Below are positions 10,743 through 19,772 of a stretch of DNA of 64,000 bases, piece after piece. Under the pieces are notes generated by a model that was given only the letters and a program-made list of their open reading frames with translations, was not told the origin of the DNA and made no database searches. Made by a program: the position numbers and the translations under genes. Each line of letters starts with the position of its first letter. Position 1 is the first letter of the stretch. The stretch is from contig NZ_MSRC01000006.1 of NCBI RefSeq assembly GCF_010093085.1, positions 62,001 through 126,000 on the forward strand, given 5' to 3'. The stretch is from Bacillus sp. SKDU12 (GTDB taxonomy: Bacteria; Bacillota; Bacilli; Bacillales; Bacillaceae).

Positions 10743-11051
10743 TTATTGAATGCCTAGCGCGATTTTCGCGTATCTGGACATTTTGTCTCGTGTCCACGGC
10801 GGATTCCACACAATGTGAACCTCTGTCTCTTTTACTTCCGGAATATCCGCTAATGCTTTTTTTACTTCATCAACGATAATCGGCGCTAGCGGGCAGCCCA
10901 TTGATGTCAATGTCATTGTAACGTGCGTTAAGCCGTCTTCATCCATATCAACATCGTATACCAAACCAAGGTTTACGATGTCAACGCCAAGCTCAGGATC
11001 GACTACCTGTTCCAAGGCGCCCATGATGTTTTCTTTTAATGCTTCTTCCAC
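10743..11051 (-). CDS. yitW: MIP18/DUF59-family iron-sulfur maturation protein
   Basis: The 102-residue protein is a single MIP18 (DUF59) domain. Family hallmarks are VVDPELGVDIVNLGLVY near 16-32 and the conserved TSMGCPLAP with its cysteine near 53; it ends VWNPPWTRDKMS. Relatives (SufT, PaaD, CIAO2) help mature Fe-S proteins. It is a monocistronic gene with its own terminator. Confidence 0.85.
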   Translation of the reverse strand: MEEALKENIMGALEQVVDPELGVDIVNLGLVYDVDMDEDGLTHVTMTLTSMGCPLAPIIVDEVKKALADIPEVKETEVHIVWNPPWTRDKMSRYAKIALGIQ

Positions 11052-11114
11052 GTACCCTCACTCCTTTTTTCTACAGTATAACGTAAACCCAGCCCTTGTT
11101 CATACCTTTGTGCT

Positions 11115-11882
11115 TTATAAGTGCGTGTCAAACCATTCAATCGTTTTTAACACAGCCGTCCGCGGGACTTTATGGTCAGCATGTTCATCACCGATAAATT
11201 GAAGACGTTCCGGCTGCTCGCTGTAATGGGATTTGATCGTCTCATAAAATTTCCGGGTCGGTGCATAAGGCACGACTTTGTCTTTTTCGCCGTGCCAAAA
11301 TAATAACGGACGCTGTCGCAGTTTCTCCGGCTGTAGGCTGAGATCACGTAATTCGAGACGCTTCATCAGCTCTTCTACCTTTTCTTCCGGCATGGCGATA
11401 TCAATGCCTTGAGATTTGATATGATCAATTTGCTGCTGAAACAGCTCCACATAGTTCGGGCTTCCCATCAGACTGACGCCGGCTTTTATCCAATCATAAG
11501 CAGTCAATGCGCCAAGCGTCGTGATGCCGCCCATTGATGTGCCTGCCAGACCGATGCGGCCGCCGTCTATCAGGCCCTCTTTTTCAAAATGGGTTTTGAG
11601 TGCGCCAACCTCTTCAATCTCATTGAGCACGATGTCCCAAAAGTATCCGGCCAGTTCTTGAACAGTCATTTGCTCACCCCGCTGGCCATGGTGCAGAGCC
11701 TCTGGCAAAACGGCTCTAAAGCCTTTCTCCGCAAGCAGATAAGCAATATGAAGGTTGTGTTCCTTCGCGCTTGTAAAACCATGTATAAAGATCACGAGAG
11801 GAACAGCGCGATGCCTGTTCTCTTCCTTTACAATATGTAAAATCGGAATACCGGAAACGGTTTGATTTTCAATTTGAATCAC
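11115..11882 (-). CDS. yitV: Alpha/beta hydrolase (esterase-like)
   Basis: I start this gene at GTG 11882, which gives 255 residues: AAGGAGG lies 8 nt upstream and the protein begins MIQIENQTVSGIP. A longer frame to 11969 has no such support. The fold is shown by the oxyanion segment IFIHGFTSAKE, the nucleophile serine in GLAGTSMGG, and a late Asp/His pair (WHGEKDKVVP and DEHADHKVP). Substrate unknown. It is divergent from yitU. Confidence 0.85.
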   Translation of the reverse strand: MIQIENQTVSGIPILHIVKEENRHRAVPLVIFIHGFTSAKEHNLHIAYLLAEKGFRAVLPEALHHGQRGEQMTVQELAGYFWDIVLNEIEEVGALKTHFEKEGLIDGGRIGLAGTSMGGITTLGALTAYDWIKAGVSLMGSPNYVELFQQQIDHIKSQGIDIAMPEEKVEELMKRLELRDLSLQPEKLRQRPLLFWHGEKDKVVPYAPTRKFYETIKSHYSEQPERLQFIGDEHADHKVPRTAVLKTIEWFDTHL

Positions 11883-12002
11883 AATGTGCCCCTCCTTAGG
11901 ATAACCATAATCATAAGTGTAACATGTAGACAATAAAGATGGTAAAAAGCTACACTGGAAGTAAGGCAAAACAAGTAAAGACTATGGCTAAAGGAGCTTT
12001 TC

Positions 12003-12815
12003 ATGGAGACAAAACCCTATTTAATCGCATTAGACTTAGATGGAACATTATTAAAGGATGATAAAACCATATCAGAAAACACCCTTCGGACGATACAGCG
12101 TCTAAAAGATGACGGGCATTATGTCTGCATCGCGACAGGGCGTCCGTACCGTTCAAGCTCCATGTACTATCAGCAGATGGGGCTGACAACACCGATTGTC
12201 AATTTCAACGGAGCGTTTGTCCATCATCCGCAGGACGACAGCTGGGGAAGGTATCATACATCACTGCCGCTTGAAGTTGTCAAACAATTAGTGAATATCA
12301 GCGAGAGTTACAATGTACATAATGTGCTTGCTGAAGTGATTGACGACGTGTATTTTCATTATCATGACGAGCATCTGATTGATGCCTTTAACATGAACAC
12401 AACACATGTGACGGTCGGAGACTTGCGGGAAAACCTCGGTGAAGATGTGACATCTGTGCTGATTCACGCCAAAGAAGAAGATGTGACAGCCATACGCTCC
12501 TATTTATCGGATGTGCATGCCGAGGTGATTGACCATAGAAGATGGGCTGCGCCGTGGCATGTCATAGAAATTATTAAAAGCGGCATGAATAAAGCAGTCG
12601 GTCTCCAGAAAATCAGCGATGGTTATGGTGTGCCGAGAGAGCGGATCATCGCTTTTGGAGATGAGGATAACGATCTGGAGATGCTTGCATTCGCAGGCTG
12701 CGGTGTTGCAATGGGAAATGGAATTGACGAGGTCAAGCAGATTGCCAACCGAACAACGGTTACAAATGAAGAGGATGGCGTCGCAAGGTTTTTAAAAGAA
12801 TATTTCTCGCTTTAA
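12003..12815 (+). CDS. yitU: HAD-superfamily (Cof type IIB) phosphatase
   Basis: The 270-residue protein has all HAD motifs: I, ALDLDGTLL at 9-17 with the nucleophile Asp; II, ATGRPYRS; III, a lysine in IKSGMNKAVGL; IV, GDEDNDLEML. The C2 cap between motifs II and III places it in the Cof group. Such enzymes act on sugar phosphates or flavin precursors; YitU of strain 168 has been reported among minor FMN-precursor phosphatases. AAAGGAG precedes the ATG. Confidence 0.88.
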   Translation: METKPYLIALDLDGTLLKDDKTISENTLRTIQRLKDDGHYVCIATGRPYRSSSMYYQQMGLTTPIVNFNGAFVHHPQDDSWGRYHTSLPLEVVKQLVNISESYNVHNVLAEVIDDVYFHYHDEHLIDAFNMNTTHVTVGDLRENLGEDVTSVLIHAKEEDVTAIRSYLSDVHAEVIDHRRWAAPWHVIEIIKSGMNKAVGLQKISDGYGVPRERIIAFGDEDNDLEMLAFAGCGVAMGNGIDEVKQIANRTTVTNEEDGVARFLKEYFSL

Positions 12816-12864
12816 AGAACGGCTCGTATTAATTTTTCCCACTCATAATCCGTACTTTGTCCCA

Positions 12865-12902
12865 CCATACTATTGAAGACGACTCATCTCGTCAAAGTAT
12901 GG
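12865..12902 (+). repeat. Interrupted inverted repeat in the leader of the 50-residue gene
   Basis: CCATACT (12865-12871) pairs with AGTATGG (12896-12902), and inside it GACGA (12878-12882) pairs with TCGTC (12889-12893). The right arm runs into the ribosome site of the next gene, so a folded transcript could mask it. Confidence 0.5.
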
Positions 12903-12919
12903 AAGGGGGCAATCTCAAA

Positions 12920-13072
12920 ATGGGTAAACGAAGCAAATCCAAAAGGTTTATTCACCAGGGTAAAGACTCCATCGGGCAACACGCCGCAAGATTTCCATAT
13001 CGGTCTACATTAGAAGAAGCTCACCAGCATGCCGCGGCACGAGACTCGGCTGAAAGGCAGTATGAATATTAA
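12920..13072 (+). CDS. Small basic protein of unknown function (50 residues)
   Basis: ATG 12920 follows GGAAGGGGG. The product is hydrophilic and rich in Lys, Arg and His (starts MGKRSKSKRFIHQGKDSIGQ), without a membrane segment or signal. A longer frame upstream lacks a ribosome site and crosses the inverted repeat. It overlaps the next gene by 1 bp (TAATG), so the two are coupled. The character suggests a small sporulation-type or nucleic-acid-associated protein; I do not recognise a function. Confidence 0.7.
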   Translation: MGKRSKSKRFIHQGKDSIGQHAARFPYRSTLEEAHQHAAARDSAERQYEY

Positions 13073-13269
13073 TGAGAAATGAACTGTTTCAGCAGGCAAA
13101 ATCATTTGTTCAACAGGCTGTCATGGTGACAAACGGCTTTGAAGAAGGCGATCAGGAGCAAGCGATTCTGAGAGCTAAAAATGCTGTATCTTCTGCGTAT
13201 GCCAATTCGACAGATGCGGAGCGTCACCAGCTGCATCAATTTCAAGATCAGCTGGATAAACTGCAATAA
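13072..13269 (+). CDS. yizC: DUF3813-like small protein
   Basis: The 65-residue product (starts MRNELFQQAKSFVQQAVMVT) looks wholly alpha-helical and acidic, with no signal or membrane segment. It is coupled to the preceding 50-residue gene by a TAATG overlap and followed by a strong hairpin. The symbol is from memory of this position in strain 168 and could belong to its neighbour. Function unknown. Confidence 0.65.
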   Translation: MRNELFQQAKSFVQQAVMVTNGFEEGDQEQAILRAKNAVSSAYANSTDAERHQLHQFQDQLDKLQ

Positions 13270-13298
13270 AAAAAGGCTATGGCGCTTTCGCCATAGCC
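13267..13298 (-). terminator. Terminator between yizC and ipi
   Basis: A perfect 10-bp stem (ggctatggcg / cgccatagcc) with a CTTT loop lies between the convergent genes. The T run is best on the minus strand, so it mainly ends ipi transcripts. Confidence 0.85.
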
Positions 13299-13300
13299 TC

Positions 13301-13756
13301 TTATTTGACTTCAAACTGCTGAACAGCCTGAACTTGCTTGAGATTCTCCGCTTTGCCCTTAAATGTCACTTTCACCTCATAGGTTCCGGGTTCAGGGACT
13401 TCCTTCCACATATCAGAAAAATCATATGTTTCTCCAGGTTCAAGTGTCAGATTTTGAAAAGCCTGCGTAAACATTTTGCCTTTCGAATATCGGTATCTTT
13501 CTTTACGCTTAGAATCATACACGACGAGTTCAAATTTTTGCCCTGTGCTGAATTGAAACTCAACAGCACGTTCGCTTTGGTTCTTCAGCGACATGTTAAA
13601 CTTGATTTGTTCAGGCTCCTGAATGGCGTCAACAGATAAAACAATCTCTTGATTCTCCAATCCGCCTGATACCTCCTTATCGGGTTCTGTCTGGTCCTCT
13701 TTCCCGCAGCTTATCAAAAGCAGCACGGGCAGAAGCATCACAAGCAGCCGTTTCAC
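13301..13756 (-). CDS. ipi: BsuPI proteinase inhibitor, with a lipoprotein signal in frame
   Basis: The C-terminal ~119 residues are the known intracellular proteinase inhibitor BsuPI, which inhibits the major intracellular serine protease. Here the frame continues upstream to GTG 13756, giving 151 residues that begin [20 protein letters not shown], a classic lipoprotein signal with lipobox LISC and Cys17. AGGTGG lies 5 nt before that GTG. A second ribosome site, AAGGAGG, lies 11 nt before TTG 13654, the start of the short intracellular form. Both forms may be made. The gene begins 18 bp after yitT and is probably in its operon. The anchored form would act outside the membrane; this is inference. 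Confidence 0.85.
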   Translation of the reverse strand: MKRLLVMLLPVLLLISCGKEDQTEPDKEVSGGLENQEIVLSVDAIQEPEQIKFNMSLKNQSERAVEFQFSTGQKFELVVYDSKRKERYRYSKGKMFTQAFQNLTLEPGETYDFSDMWKEVPEPGTYEVKVTFKGKAENLKQVQAVQQFEVK

Positions 13757-13774
13757 GACTTCCACCTGCTTTCG

Positions 13775-14617
13775 TCAGTCTTTTCTAAAGAAACCAAAAA
13801 TCCCTGTCGTTTGCACGATGTTCGTAAATGCTTTCGGATCAACCTCTTTGACGATCTTCTCTAAATCGTATAGTTCATACCTTGTGATGACGATAATCAT
13901 CATTTCTTTCTGTTCGTTTGTAAATGCGCCCTTAGCCGGCACAGTTGTGATGCCGCGCACCATTTTTCCGTAAATGGCTTCTTTGATTTCGTCCGCTTTT
14001 TTCGTCACGATCATTGCCGTAAGCTTCATGTGGCGAGTATGAATGGCGTCAATCACCCTCGTTGTCACATACAGTGTAACAAGGGTATATAATGCTTTCT
14101 CCCAACCTTGCAATAATCCTGCCGTCAAGATAATAATTCCGTTCAGGATAAAGAAATATGTGCCGACGGGTTTGTCTTTCCACTTTGCAAGCACCATGGC
14201 GACGATATCGAGTCCGCCTGTCGAAGCGCCGTATTTTAATGTTAAGCCGATGCCGACCGCGGAAATGACGCCGCCGAACACTGCGTTCAGCAAAATGTCA
14301 TGTGACAGGCTTGTTTCAGGCAGAATTCCCATAAACAGAGTAGTGAGTGCGACACTTAAAATGCTGTACACCGTAAATGATTTGCCGACCTTCAGCCATC
14401 CTAAAATACCGACCGGAATGTTTAGGAGGAACAAGAGCGTTCCCGTCGATATGTAAAAGGGAGCATATTCCACAACGACGCTTGATAAAAGCTGAGCGAC
14501 ACCTGTAAATCCGCTGGCATATACATCTGCCGGAATCAAAAACAGGTTTAGCCCGGCCGCATTGAGTAAAGCGCCGATGATGACGACGAGTAATTTTTTT
14601 GTTTGATCTAGTACCAT
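13775..14617 (-). CDS. yitT: YitT-family membrane protein (DUF161 + DUF2179)
   Basis: The 280-residue protein has about five to six membrane helices in its N-terminal 190 residues, including the family-type LNAAGLNLFLIPADVYASGF, then a soluble DUF2179 domain that ends IVQTTGIFGFFRKD. Function and substrate are unknown. GGAGG lies 7 nt before the ATG. It is divergent from yitS and upstream of ipi. A relative without the soluble domain, yitE, lies 9 kb away. Confidence 0.88.
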   Translation of the reverse strand: MVLDQTKKLLVVIIGALLNAAGLNLFLIPADVYASGFTGVAQLLSSVVVEYAPFYISTGTLLFLLNIPVGILGWLKVGKSFTVYSILSVALTTLFMGILPETSLSHDILLNAVFGGVISAVGIGLTLKYGASTGGLDIVAMVLAKWKDKPVGTYFFILNGIIILTAGLLQGWEKALYTLVTLYVTTRVIDAIHTRHMKLTAMIVTKKADEIKEAIYGKMVRGITTVPAKGAFTNEQKEMMIIVITRYELYDLEKIVKEVDPKAFTNIVQTTGIFGFFRKD

Positions 14618-14753
14618 GGCAGTTCCTCCGCTCTTTCTTCTTTATTATGTTTTCCCTTAAAACAAATATTTGAACACGATTTTGGCAAATTAATATGATA
14701 TAGTTGGCTTAACTCTTATTATAACGAGCGATAACGGAAAGAAGGGAAGCAAT

Positions 14754-15605
14754 ATGACAGTTCATCTCATCGCTGACAGCGCCGCCGATCTGCCCCGTTC
14801 TTATTTTGAAGAAAACAGCATCGGCTTTATTCCGCTCAGAGTCTCTCTCGGCGATAAAGAATTCGAAGATGCGGTCACAATAGATGCGGATCAGGTATTT
14901 GAAGCGATGCAAAATGGCGAAACGCCTAAGACGTCCCAAGCCTCACCGCAAACGATTAAAAATATGTTTTTGCAATATGCCGAAACAGGTGATCCCGCTC
15001 TTTACATTGCCTTTTCCTCAGGCCTCTCCGGCACATATCAGACAGCTGTGATGATGGCGAATGAAGTGAAGGAGGAATTCCCCGATTTTGATTTGCGGGT
15101 CATTGATTCCAAATGCGCTTCATTAGGATACGGCCTGGCAGTCCGTCATGCTGCCGATCTCTGTATCAACGGGATTACAATACAAGAAATTGAAACGTCT
15201 GTAAAGAACTTTTGCGAACAGCTTGAGCACATTTTTACCGTTGATGATCTCACATATCTTGCAAGAGGCGGCCGCATCTCCAAAACGTCCGCTTTTGTCG
15301 GCGGCCTGCTGAATATTAAACCGCTGCTTCATATGGAGGACGGCAAGCTTGTGCCTCTGGAAAAAATCCGCGGACAGAAAAAACTATTCAAACGGATTAT
15401 TGAACTTATGAAAGAGCGCGGTGCTGATTGGAGCAATCAAACTGTAGGAATCAGCTACGCCGTCAACGAAGAAAAAGCCATTGCCATGAAACACTTGATT
15501 GCGGATGAATTTAAGCCGAAAGAGATCATCATTCATTCAATCGGTTCTGTAATCGGCTCGCACGCAGGTCCCGGCACATTGGCCATATTCTTTTTAGGAA
15601 AATGA
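14754..15605 (+). CDS. yitS: DegV-family fatty-acid-binding protein
   Basis: This 283-residue protein is a complete DegV domain. [12 protein letters not shown] near the start, TSQASPQ near 60, and the [11 protein letters not shown] loop near 87 line the lipid-binding cleft. Relatives (FakB) present fatty acids to the kinase FakA. There is no kinase gene nearby, so it would work with one encoded elsewhere. It ends at a shared terminator with yitR. Confidence 0.9.
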   Translation: MTVHLIADSAADLPRSYFEENSIGFIPLRVSLGDKEFEDAVTIDADQVFEAMQNGETPKTSQASPQTIKNMFLQYAETGDPALYIAFSSGLSGTYQTAVMMANEVKEEFPDFDLRVIDSKCASLGYGLAVRHAADLCINGITIQEIETSVKNFCEQLEHIFTVDDLTYLARGGRISKTSAFVGGLLNIKPLLHMEDGKLVPLEKIRGQKKLFKRIIELMKERGADWSNQTVGISYAVNEEKAIAMKHLIADEFKPKEIIIHSIGSVIGSHAGPGTLAIFFLGK

Positions 15606-15612
15606 ACAAACA

Positions 15613-15647
15613 AAAACCTCCAGTATTTGATGCGGTCTGGAGGTTTT
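15613..15647 (+). terminator. Bidirectional terminator between yitS and yitR
   Basis: An 11-bp perfect stem (aaaacctccag / ctggaggtttt) lies between the convergent genes. A and T tracts on both sides let it serve both strands. Confidence 0.85.
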
Positions 15648-15936
15648 ATAGCAATGTTTTCTTTACATACATGATGACTCCCGCTCCATATGCCAAAATC
15701 ATAGGCGGAATCAGCTGGTCTTGTCCTTGAAATGAAATAAACCCATTTAACAGAATAAACATCCCTGAATTCAGAAAAAAGTATCCCGCAATTCTAGCCA
15801 GACGGTCTTTGTCACGTATCCGGGACTCACCGAAACCGGACAGTATCCATGTTTGCTTTTTTATTCCTGCCATATAAGCAATCCAAAAGAAAAGCACCGC
15901 AATCAAGATCAATAAAAAATCGATCCGAATTTCCAT
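15646..15936 (-). CDS. yitR: Small membrane protein of unknown function
   Basis: The 96-residue product has three hydrophobic segments (about 7-26, 50-68 and 76-93) with a basic stretch between the first two. The ATG follows CAGGGGGAG. I recognise it by position and sequence as YitR; no function is known. In strain 168 nprB lies next to it, but here its upstream neighbour is yitL. Confidence 0.75.
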   Translation of the reverse strand: MEIRIDFLLILIAVLFFWIAYMAGIKKQTWILSGFGESRIRDKDRLARIAGYFFLNSGMFILLNGFISFQGQDQLIPPMILAYGAGVIMYVKKTLL

Positions 15937-16022
15937 AAACTCTCCCCCTGTCTTTTCACTGACAAAACACTCTGTCTCCCGTAATAATACGTAACAGCAC
16001 TTTATTTATGAAGTCCTTTGAT

Positions 16023-16053
16023 AAAAAAATAGAAGGCGCACGGGCCTTCTATT
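16023..16053 (-). terminator. Terminator of yitL
   Basis: A 10-bp stem (aatagaaggc / gccttctatt) starts at the yitL stop codon and is followed by a T run on the minus strand. Confidence 0.85.
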
Positions 16054-16897
16054 TTTTCTCGTATGTCCATCCATTTTCCTGATATACTTTCCCGTTTTTC
16101 ATCAAATGGCCGAGCGCGCGTTTAAAGGCGGCTTTGCTCATGTTAAACTGTTCTCTGATATCATCAGGCTGGCTTTTGTCACTATACGGCATGGCGCCGT
16201 TTCTTGTTCTCATATACGTCAAAATGTACTCTGCATCTACAGACAGCGCATCCTGTTTTCTCGGCAATAGCGACATGTTGACTGAACCGTCTTCTTTCAC
16301 TTGAATCACTCGTCCCGTGATTCTTGAACCGAGTCTCGGCTCCTCTTTTCGTTCTGAAGGATGGATAAAACCTCTGATGCCTTCATCCGTAATGACGAAT
16401 GAACCCGTGGCGATTAATCTATACACCGTACCTGTCAGCTCTTTATTCATCAGATTTTCCGGAGCATCGGTAAACAGTTCGCTGATGACATCTTCCGGCG
16501 CTGGTTTCGCAAACATCCGCCCCCGGTTCGTCACCTTCAGCATACAGTAGAGCTTGTCGCCTTTTTGTGGCCAGACATCCTCGTATGGAGGCAAATGCTC
16601 AGTTGCGACAAGCGCGTCCTTGGATAAGCCGACATCCACGAAAACGCCCATATCTTCCACTTTATCCACCACTTCAACCCAGTCGTACTCGTCCGCGCTG
16701 ATGACCGGAATTTTCATTGTGGCCGCAAGCCTTTCCTGCTGGTCGACATATATAAAGACCTCTACTTCGTCTCTGTCCTCGATATCCTCTGTTATTTCAC
16801 TATTATGTAAGAGAATCGTATCCTCCCCGTCGGTTAAAAAGTAGCCGAAATCGGTTTGGTGATCTATACTCAAGGTTAATTGCTGCCCTGGTCTCAT
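16049..16897 (-). CDS. yitL: CvfB-like RNA-binding protein with S1 domains
   Basis: The 282-residue protein has three S1-like beta-barrel domains (about 1-60, 65-130 and 145-210; for example DWVEVVDKVEDMGVFVDVGL) and a C-terminal winged helix (225-282). This is the CvfB architecture known from staphylococci and streptococci, where it binds RNA and affects virulence and secretion. GGAAGG lies before ATG 16897. It is monocistronic with its own terminator. Confidence 0.87.
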   Translation of the reverse strand: MRPGQQLTLSIDHQTDFGYFLTDGEDTILLHNSEITEDIEDRDEVEVFIYVDQQERLAATMKIPVISADEYDWVEVVDKVEDMGVFVDVGLSKDALVATEHLPPYEDVWPQKGDKLYCMLKVTNRGRMFAKPAPEDVISELFTDAPENLMNKELTGTVYRLIATGSFVITDEGIRGFIHPSERKEEPRLGSRITGRVIQVKEDGSVNMSLLPRKQDALSVDAEYILTYMRTRNGAMPYSDKSQPDDIREQFNMSKAAFKRALGHLMKNGKVYQENGWTYEKK

Positions 16898-16981
16898 GCT
16901 ATCTTCCTTCCTGTTCCGCTCATTTTTCCGCGGATTTTGTTTACATTTTTTCCAAGCATCACAAATTGATTCTATGTTCTG

Positions 16982-17010
16982 TTGGAAGTTTCTCTTTATT
17001 CTACTATAAT
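16982..17010 (+). promoter_or_regulatory. Sigma-A promoter of yitK
   Basis: TTGGAA (16982-16987) and TATAAT (17005-17010) are 17 bp apart, 34 bp before the yitK start. Confidence 0.75.
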
Positions 17011-17044
17011 CAACACATAAGTGAAATGTTATGGAGGTTTTCGT

Positions 17045-17536
17045 ATGGCAAAAGAAAGTTCATTTGATATTGTATCCAAAGTAGAATTGCCTGAAGTGCA
17101 AAACGCGATTCAAACCGCACTGAAAGAAATCAGCACTCGCTATGACTTTAAAGGGAGCAAAAGCGACATTTCTTTAGAGAAAGAAGAGCTTGTCCTCATT
17201 TCTGATGACGAATTCAAATTAAGCCAGCTGAAAGATGTGCTTGTCGGTAAATTGATTAAACGAAACGTGCCGACAAAAAACATTGATTACGGCAAGGTAG
17301 AAAGCGCGTCAGGCGGAACAGTGCGCCAGCGTGCAAAGCTGGTACAAGGCATTGACAAGGACAATGCCAAAAAAATCAATACGATCATCAAAAACACCGG
17401 ACTGAAAGTAAAGTCTCAAGTGCAGGATGACCAAGTGCGCGTGACAGGAAAAAACAAGGATGACCTGCAGCAGATTATCACAGCAGTGAGAGCCGCAGAC
17501 CTCCCAATTGACATTCAATTTATAAATTTCAGATAA
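17045..17536 (+). CDS. yitK: YajQ-family nucleotide-binding protein (DUF520)
   Basis: The 163-residue product [20 protein letters not shown] is a full YajQ protein: two ferredoxin-like domains that bind nucleic acid or cyclic di-GMP in other bacteria. ATG 17045 follows ATGGAGG; an in-frame upstream ATG at 17021 lacks a ribosome site. A good sigma-A promoter precedes it. Confidence 0.9.
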   Translation: MAKESSFDIVSKVELPEVQNAIQTALKEISTRYDFKGSKSDISLEKEELVLISDDEFKLSQLKDVLVGKLIKRNVPTKNIDYGKVESASGGTVRQRAKLVQGIDKDNAKKINTIIKNTGLKVKSQVQDDQVRVTGKNKDDLQQIITAVRAADLPIDIQFINFR

Positions 17537-17634
17537 ATTTTCTGAATCCTATTGATTATTGTCTTTATTTTCGGTAAATTTGGAGAAAGGGAAAATGCCA
17601 GGCGCACTTCCTGAATACGAAAATTTCATATCCG

Positions 17635-17799
17635 TTCTTATCAAGAGAAGCAGAGGGACTGGCCCGACGAAGCTTCAGCAACCGGTGTAATGGCAATTCA
17701 GCCATAACCAAGGTGCTAAATCCAGCAAGCTCGAACAGCTTGGAAGATAAGAAGAGACAATATCACTGACAAAGTCCTCTTCTTAAGAGGACTTTTTTT
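17635..17799 (+). promoter_or_regulatory. SAM-I riboswitch (S-box) with terminator, controlling yitJ
   Basis: P1 is formed by TTCTTATC (17635-17642) and GATAAGAA (17746-17753). Inside are the S-box signatures agaagcagaggga, cagcaaccgg and the aaggtgctaaatccagca block. The terminator stem AAGTCCTCTT / AAGAGGACTT (17772-17794) is followed by seven Ts. The 3' P1 strand with AAGAAGAG can pair with CTCTTCTT of the terminator, giving an antiterminator when S-adenosylmethionine is low. The yitJ leader of strain 168 is a reference S-box. Confidence 0.97.
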
Positions 17800-17843
17800 A
17801 TTTCTCTTTTTTCCTTGCTGAATGTGAATAAAGGAGGCTGACA

Positions 17844-19682
17844 ATGGGACTTTTAGAAGATTTGCAAAAACAGGTGTTAATTGGTGACGGGGCCATGGGA
17901 ACGCTTCTCTATTCCTATGGCATTGACAGGTGCTTTGAGGAGCTCAACATTTCAAAGCCAGAGGACATCCAGCGTATACATAAAGCGTACGTTGAGGCTG
18001 GTGCCAACATTATTCAAACAAATACGTACGGAGCCAATTATATTAAATTATCCAGGCACGGGCTTGAGGGTGATATCAAAAAAATGAATCAGGAGGCGGT
18101 AAAAATCGCGCGGGCTTCAGCAGGCGATGCATACGTTCTTGGAACGATGGGCGGCATCCGCACATTTAATAAAAACGCCTACAGCCTTGACGAGATCAAA
18201 CGCAGCTTTCGCGAGCAGCTGTATCTTCTGCTGCATGAAGAGCCGGACGGCTTGCTGTTAGAAACGTATTACGATTTGGAAGAAGCCCGTGAAGTGCTGA
18301 AAATCGCCCGTAAAGAGACTGGACTTCCAATTATGCTTAATGTCTCCATGCATGAGCAAGGCGTACTGCAGGACGGAACGCCGCTTTCTGAAGCATTGCG
18401 GTCAATTGCAGATCTCGGCGCCGATATCGTCGGCATTAATTGCCGGCTCGGCCCTTACCACATGATTGAAGCACTCAGCGAAGTGCCGATTTTTGATGAT
18501 GTCTTCTTATCAGTTTATCCAAACAGCAGCCTTCCCTCGCTTGAAGAAGGGCGGCTCGTCTATGAAACAGACGACACCTATTTTCAGCAAAGTGCGTCAG
18601 AATTCCGCAGGCAAGGCGCACGAATTATCGGCGGCTGCTGCGGCACCACACCGAATCATATCCGGGCGATGGCGGAAGCCGTTGGCGATCTTGCTCCAAT
18701 TACAGAAAAAGAAGTCAAAACCCCGGCGAAAGAATATATTTCTGTTCAGCAGGAGCGGACAGAACCTGGCCTGAATGAGATCGCCACGAAAAAACGCTCC
18801 ATCATCGTAGAGCTGGACCCGCCGAAAAAATTGAGCTTTGACAAATTTCTGTCCGCCGCTGCTGAATTAAAAGAAGCGGGAATTGATGCCCTGACACTCG
18901 CTGATAATTCTTTGGCAACCCCGCGGATCAGCAATGTAGCCTGCGGCTCCCTTGTGAAGCAGCAGCTTGATATGCGCTCCCTTGTCCATATTACGTGCCG
19001 TGACCGGAACATTATCGGCTTGCAGTCACATTTAATGGGCCTTGATACATTAGGGCTGACTGACGTGCTGGCTATCACGGGTGATCCTTCTAAAATCGGG
19101 GATTTTCCGGGTGCGACGTCTGTGTATGATTTAACATCCTTTGATTTAATCAGGCTGATCAAACAGTTCAATGAAGGGCTGTCCCTGTCTGGAAAACCGC
19201 TTGGCAAGAGAACGAATTTCTCAGTTGCCGCCGCATTTAATCCTAATGTTCGCCATCTGGACAAAGCGGTCAAACGGCTGGAGAAAAAAATAGACTGCGG
19301 CGCGGATTACTTCGTTTCTCAGCCTGTCTATTCTGAACAGCAGCTTGTCGACATTCATAACGAAACAAAACATTTGAAGACGCCGATCTATATCGGCATT
19401 ATGCCGCTGACAAGCAGCAGAAATGCAGAGTTCATCCACCATGAAATTCCCGGGATAAAGCTGTCTGACTCTATTCGCGAAAAAATGGCCCTCGCCGGAG
19501 AGGATAAAGAGAAGCAAAAAGCAGAAGGCCTTGCGATCGCACGCTCCTTGCTGGATACAGCATGCGAGTTGTTTAACGGCATCTACTTGATTACACCCTT
19601 TCTCAGATCTGACTTGACCGCTGAACTTAGTACATATATTCAGCAAAAAGATGAACAGCGTAAAAATATTTACTTGCACTAA
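17844..19682 (+). CDS. yitJ: Homocysteine S-methyltransferase/methylenetetrahydrofolate reductase fusion
   Basis: The 612-residue protein joins two enzymes. Residues 1-290 form the homocysteine methyltransferase barrel, with zinc ligands Cys200 (GINCRLGP) and Cys265/Cys266 (GGCCGTTP). Residues ~310-612 are a MetF-type flavin reductase barrel, with a motif around [13 protein letters not shown]. It could make 5-methyl-THF and methylate homocysteine for methionine synthesis. GGAGG precedes the ATG. The S-box riboswitch upstream ties expression to SAM shortage. Confidence 0.95.
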   Translation: MGLLEDLQKQVLIGDGAMGTLLYSYGIDRCFEELNISKPEDIQRIHKAYVEAGANIIQTNTYGANYIKLSRHGLEGDIKKMNQEAVKIARASAGDAYVLGTMGGIRTFNKNAYSLDEIKRSFREQLYLLLHEEPDGLLLETYYDLEEAREVLKIARKETGLPIMLNVSMHEQGVLQDGTPLSEALRSIADLGADIVGINCRLGPYHMIEALSEVPIFDDVFLSVYPNSSLPSLEEGRLVYETDDTYFQQSASEFRRQGARIIGGCCGTTPNHIRAMAEAVGDLAPITEKEVKTPAKEYISVQQERTEPGLNEIATKKRSIIVELDPPKKLSFDKFLSAAAELKEAGIDALTLADNSLATPRISNVACGSLVKQQLDMRSLVHITCRDRNIIGLQSHLMGLDTLGLTDVLAITGDPSKIGDFPGATSVYDLTSFDLIRLIKQFNEGLSLSGKPLGKRTNFSVAAAFNPNVRHLDKAVKRLEKKIDCGADYFVSQPVYSEQQLVDIHNETKHLKTPIYIGIMPLTSSRNAEFIHHEIPGIKLSDSIREKMALAGEDKEKQKAEGLAIARSLLDTACELFNGIYLITPFLRSDLTAELSTYIQQKDEQRKNIYLH

Positions 19683-19693
19683 CACGGAGGACT

Positions 19694-19722
19694 GCCCAAA
19701 GCCAATTGGGCGGCCTTTTTTT
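19694..19722 (+). terminator. Terminator of yitJ
   Basis: Stem GCCCAA / TTGGGC with a 6-nt loop, extended by GG/CC, followed by seven Ts, 11 bp after the yitJ stop. Confidence 0.8.
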
Positions 19723-19772
19723 ATCTCATTCGTGTTACGATATAAAAAAATCAGTTTTCAAGGAGGAACCTT

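Noticed and set aside
11883-11969. Longer N-terminus for yitV
   Set aside because: The GTG at 11882 has a strong ribosome site and gives the family-type start; the extension has neither.
18746-19685. Long antisense frames in yitJ
   Set aside because: They mirror the high-confidence yitJ coding frame and have no start signals.
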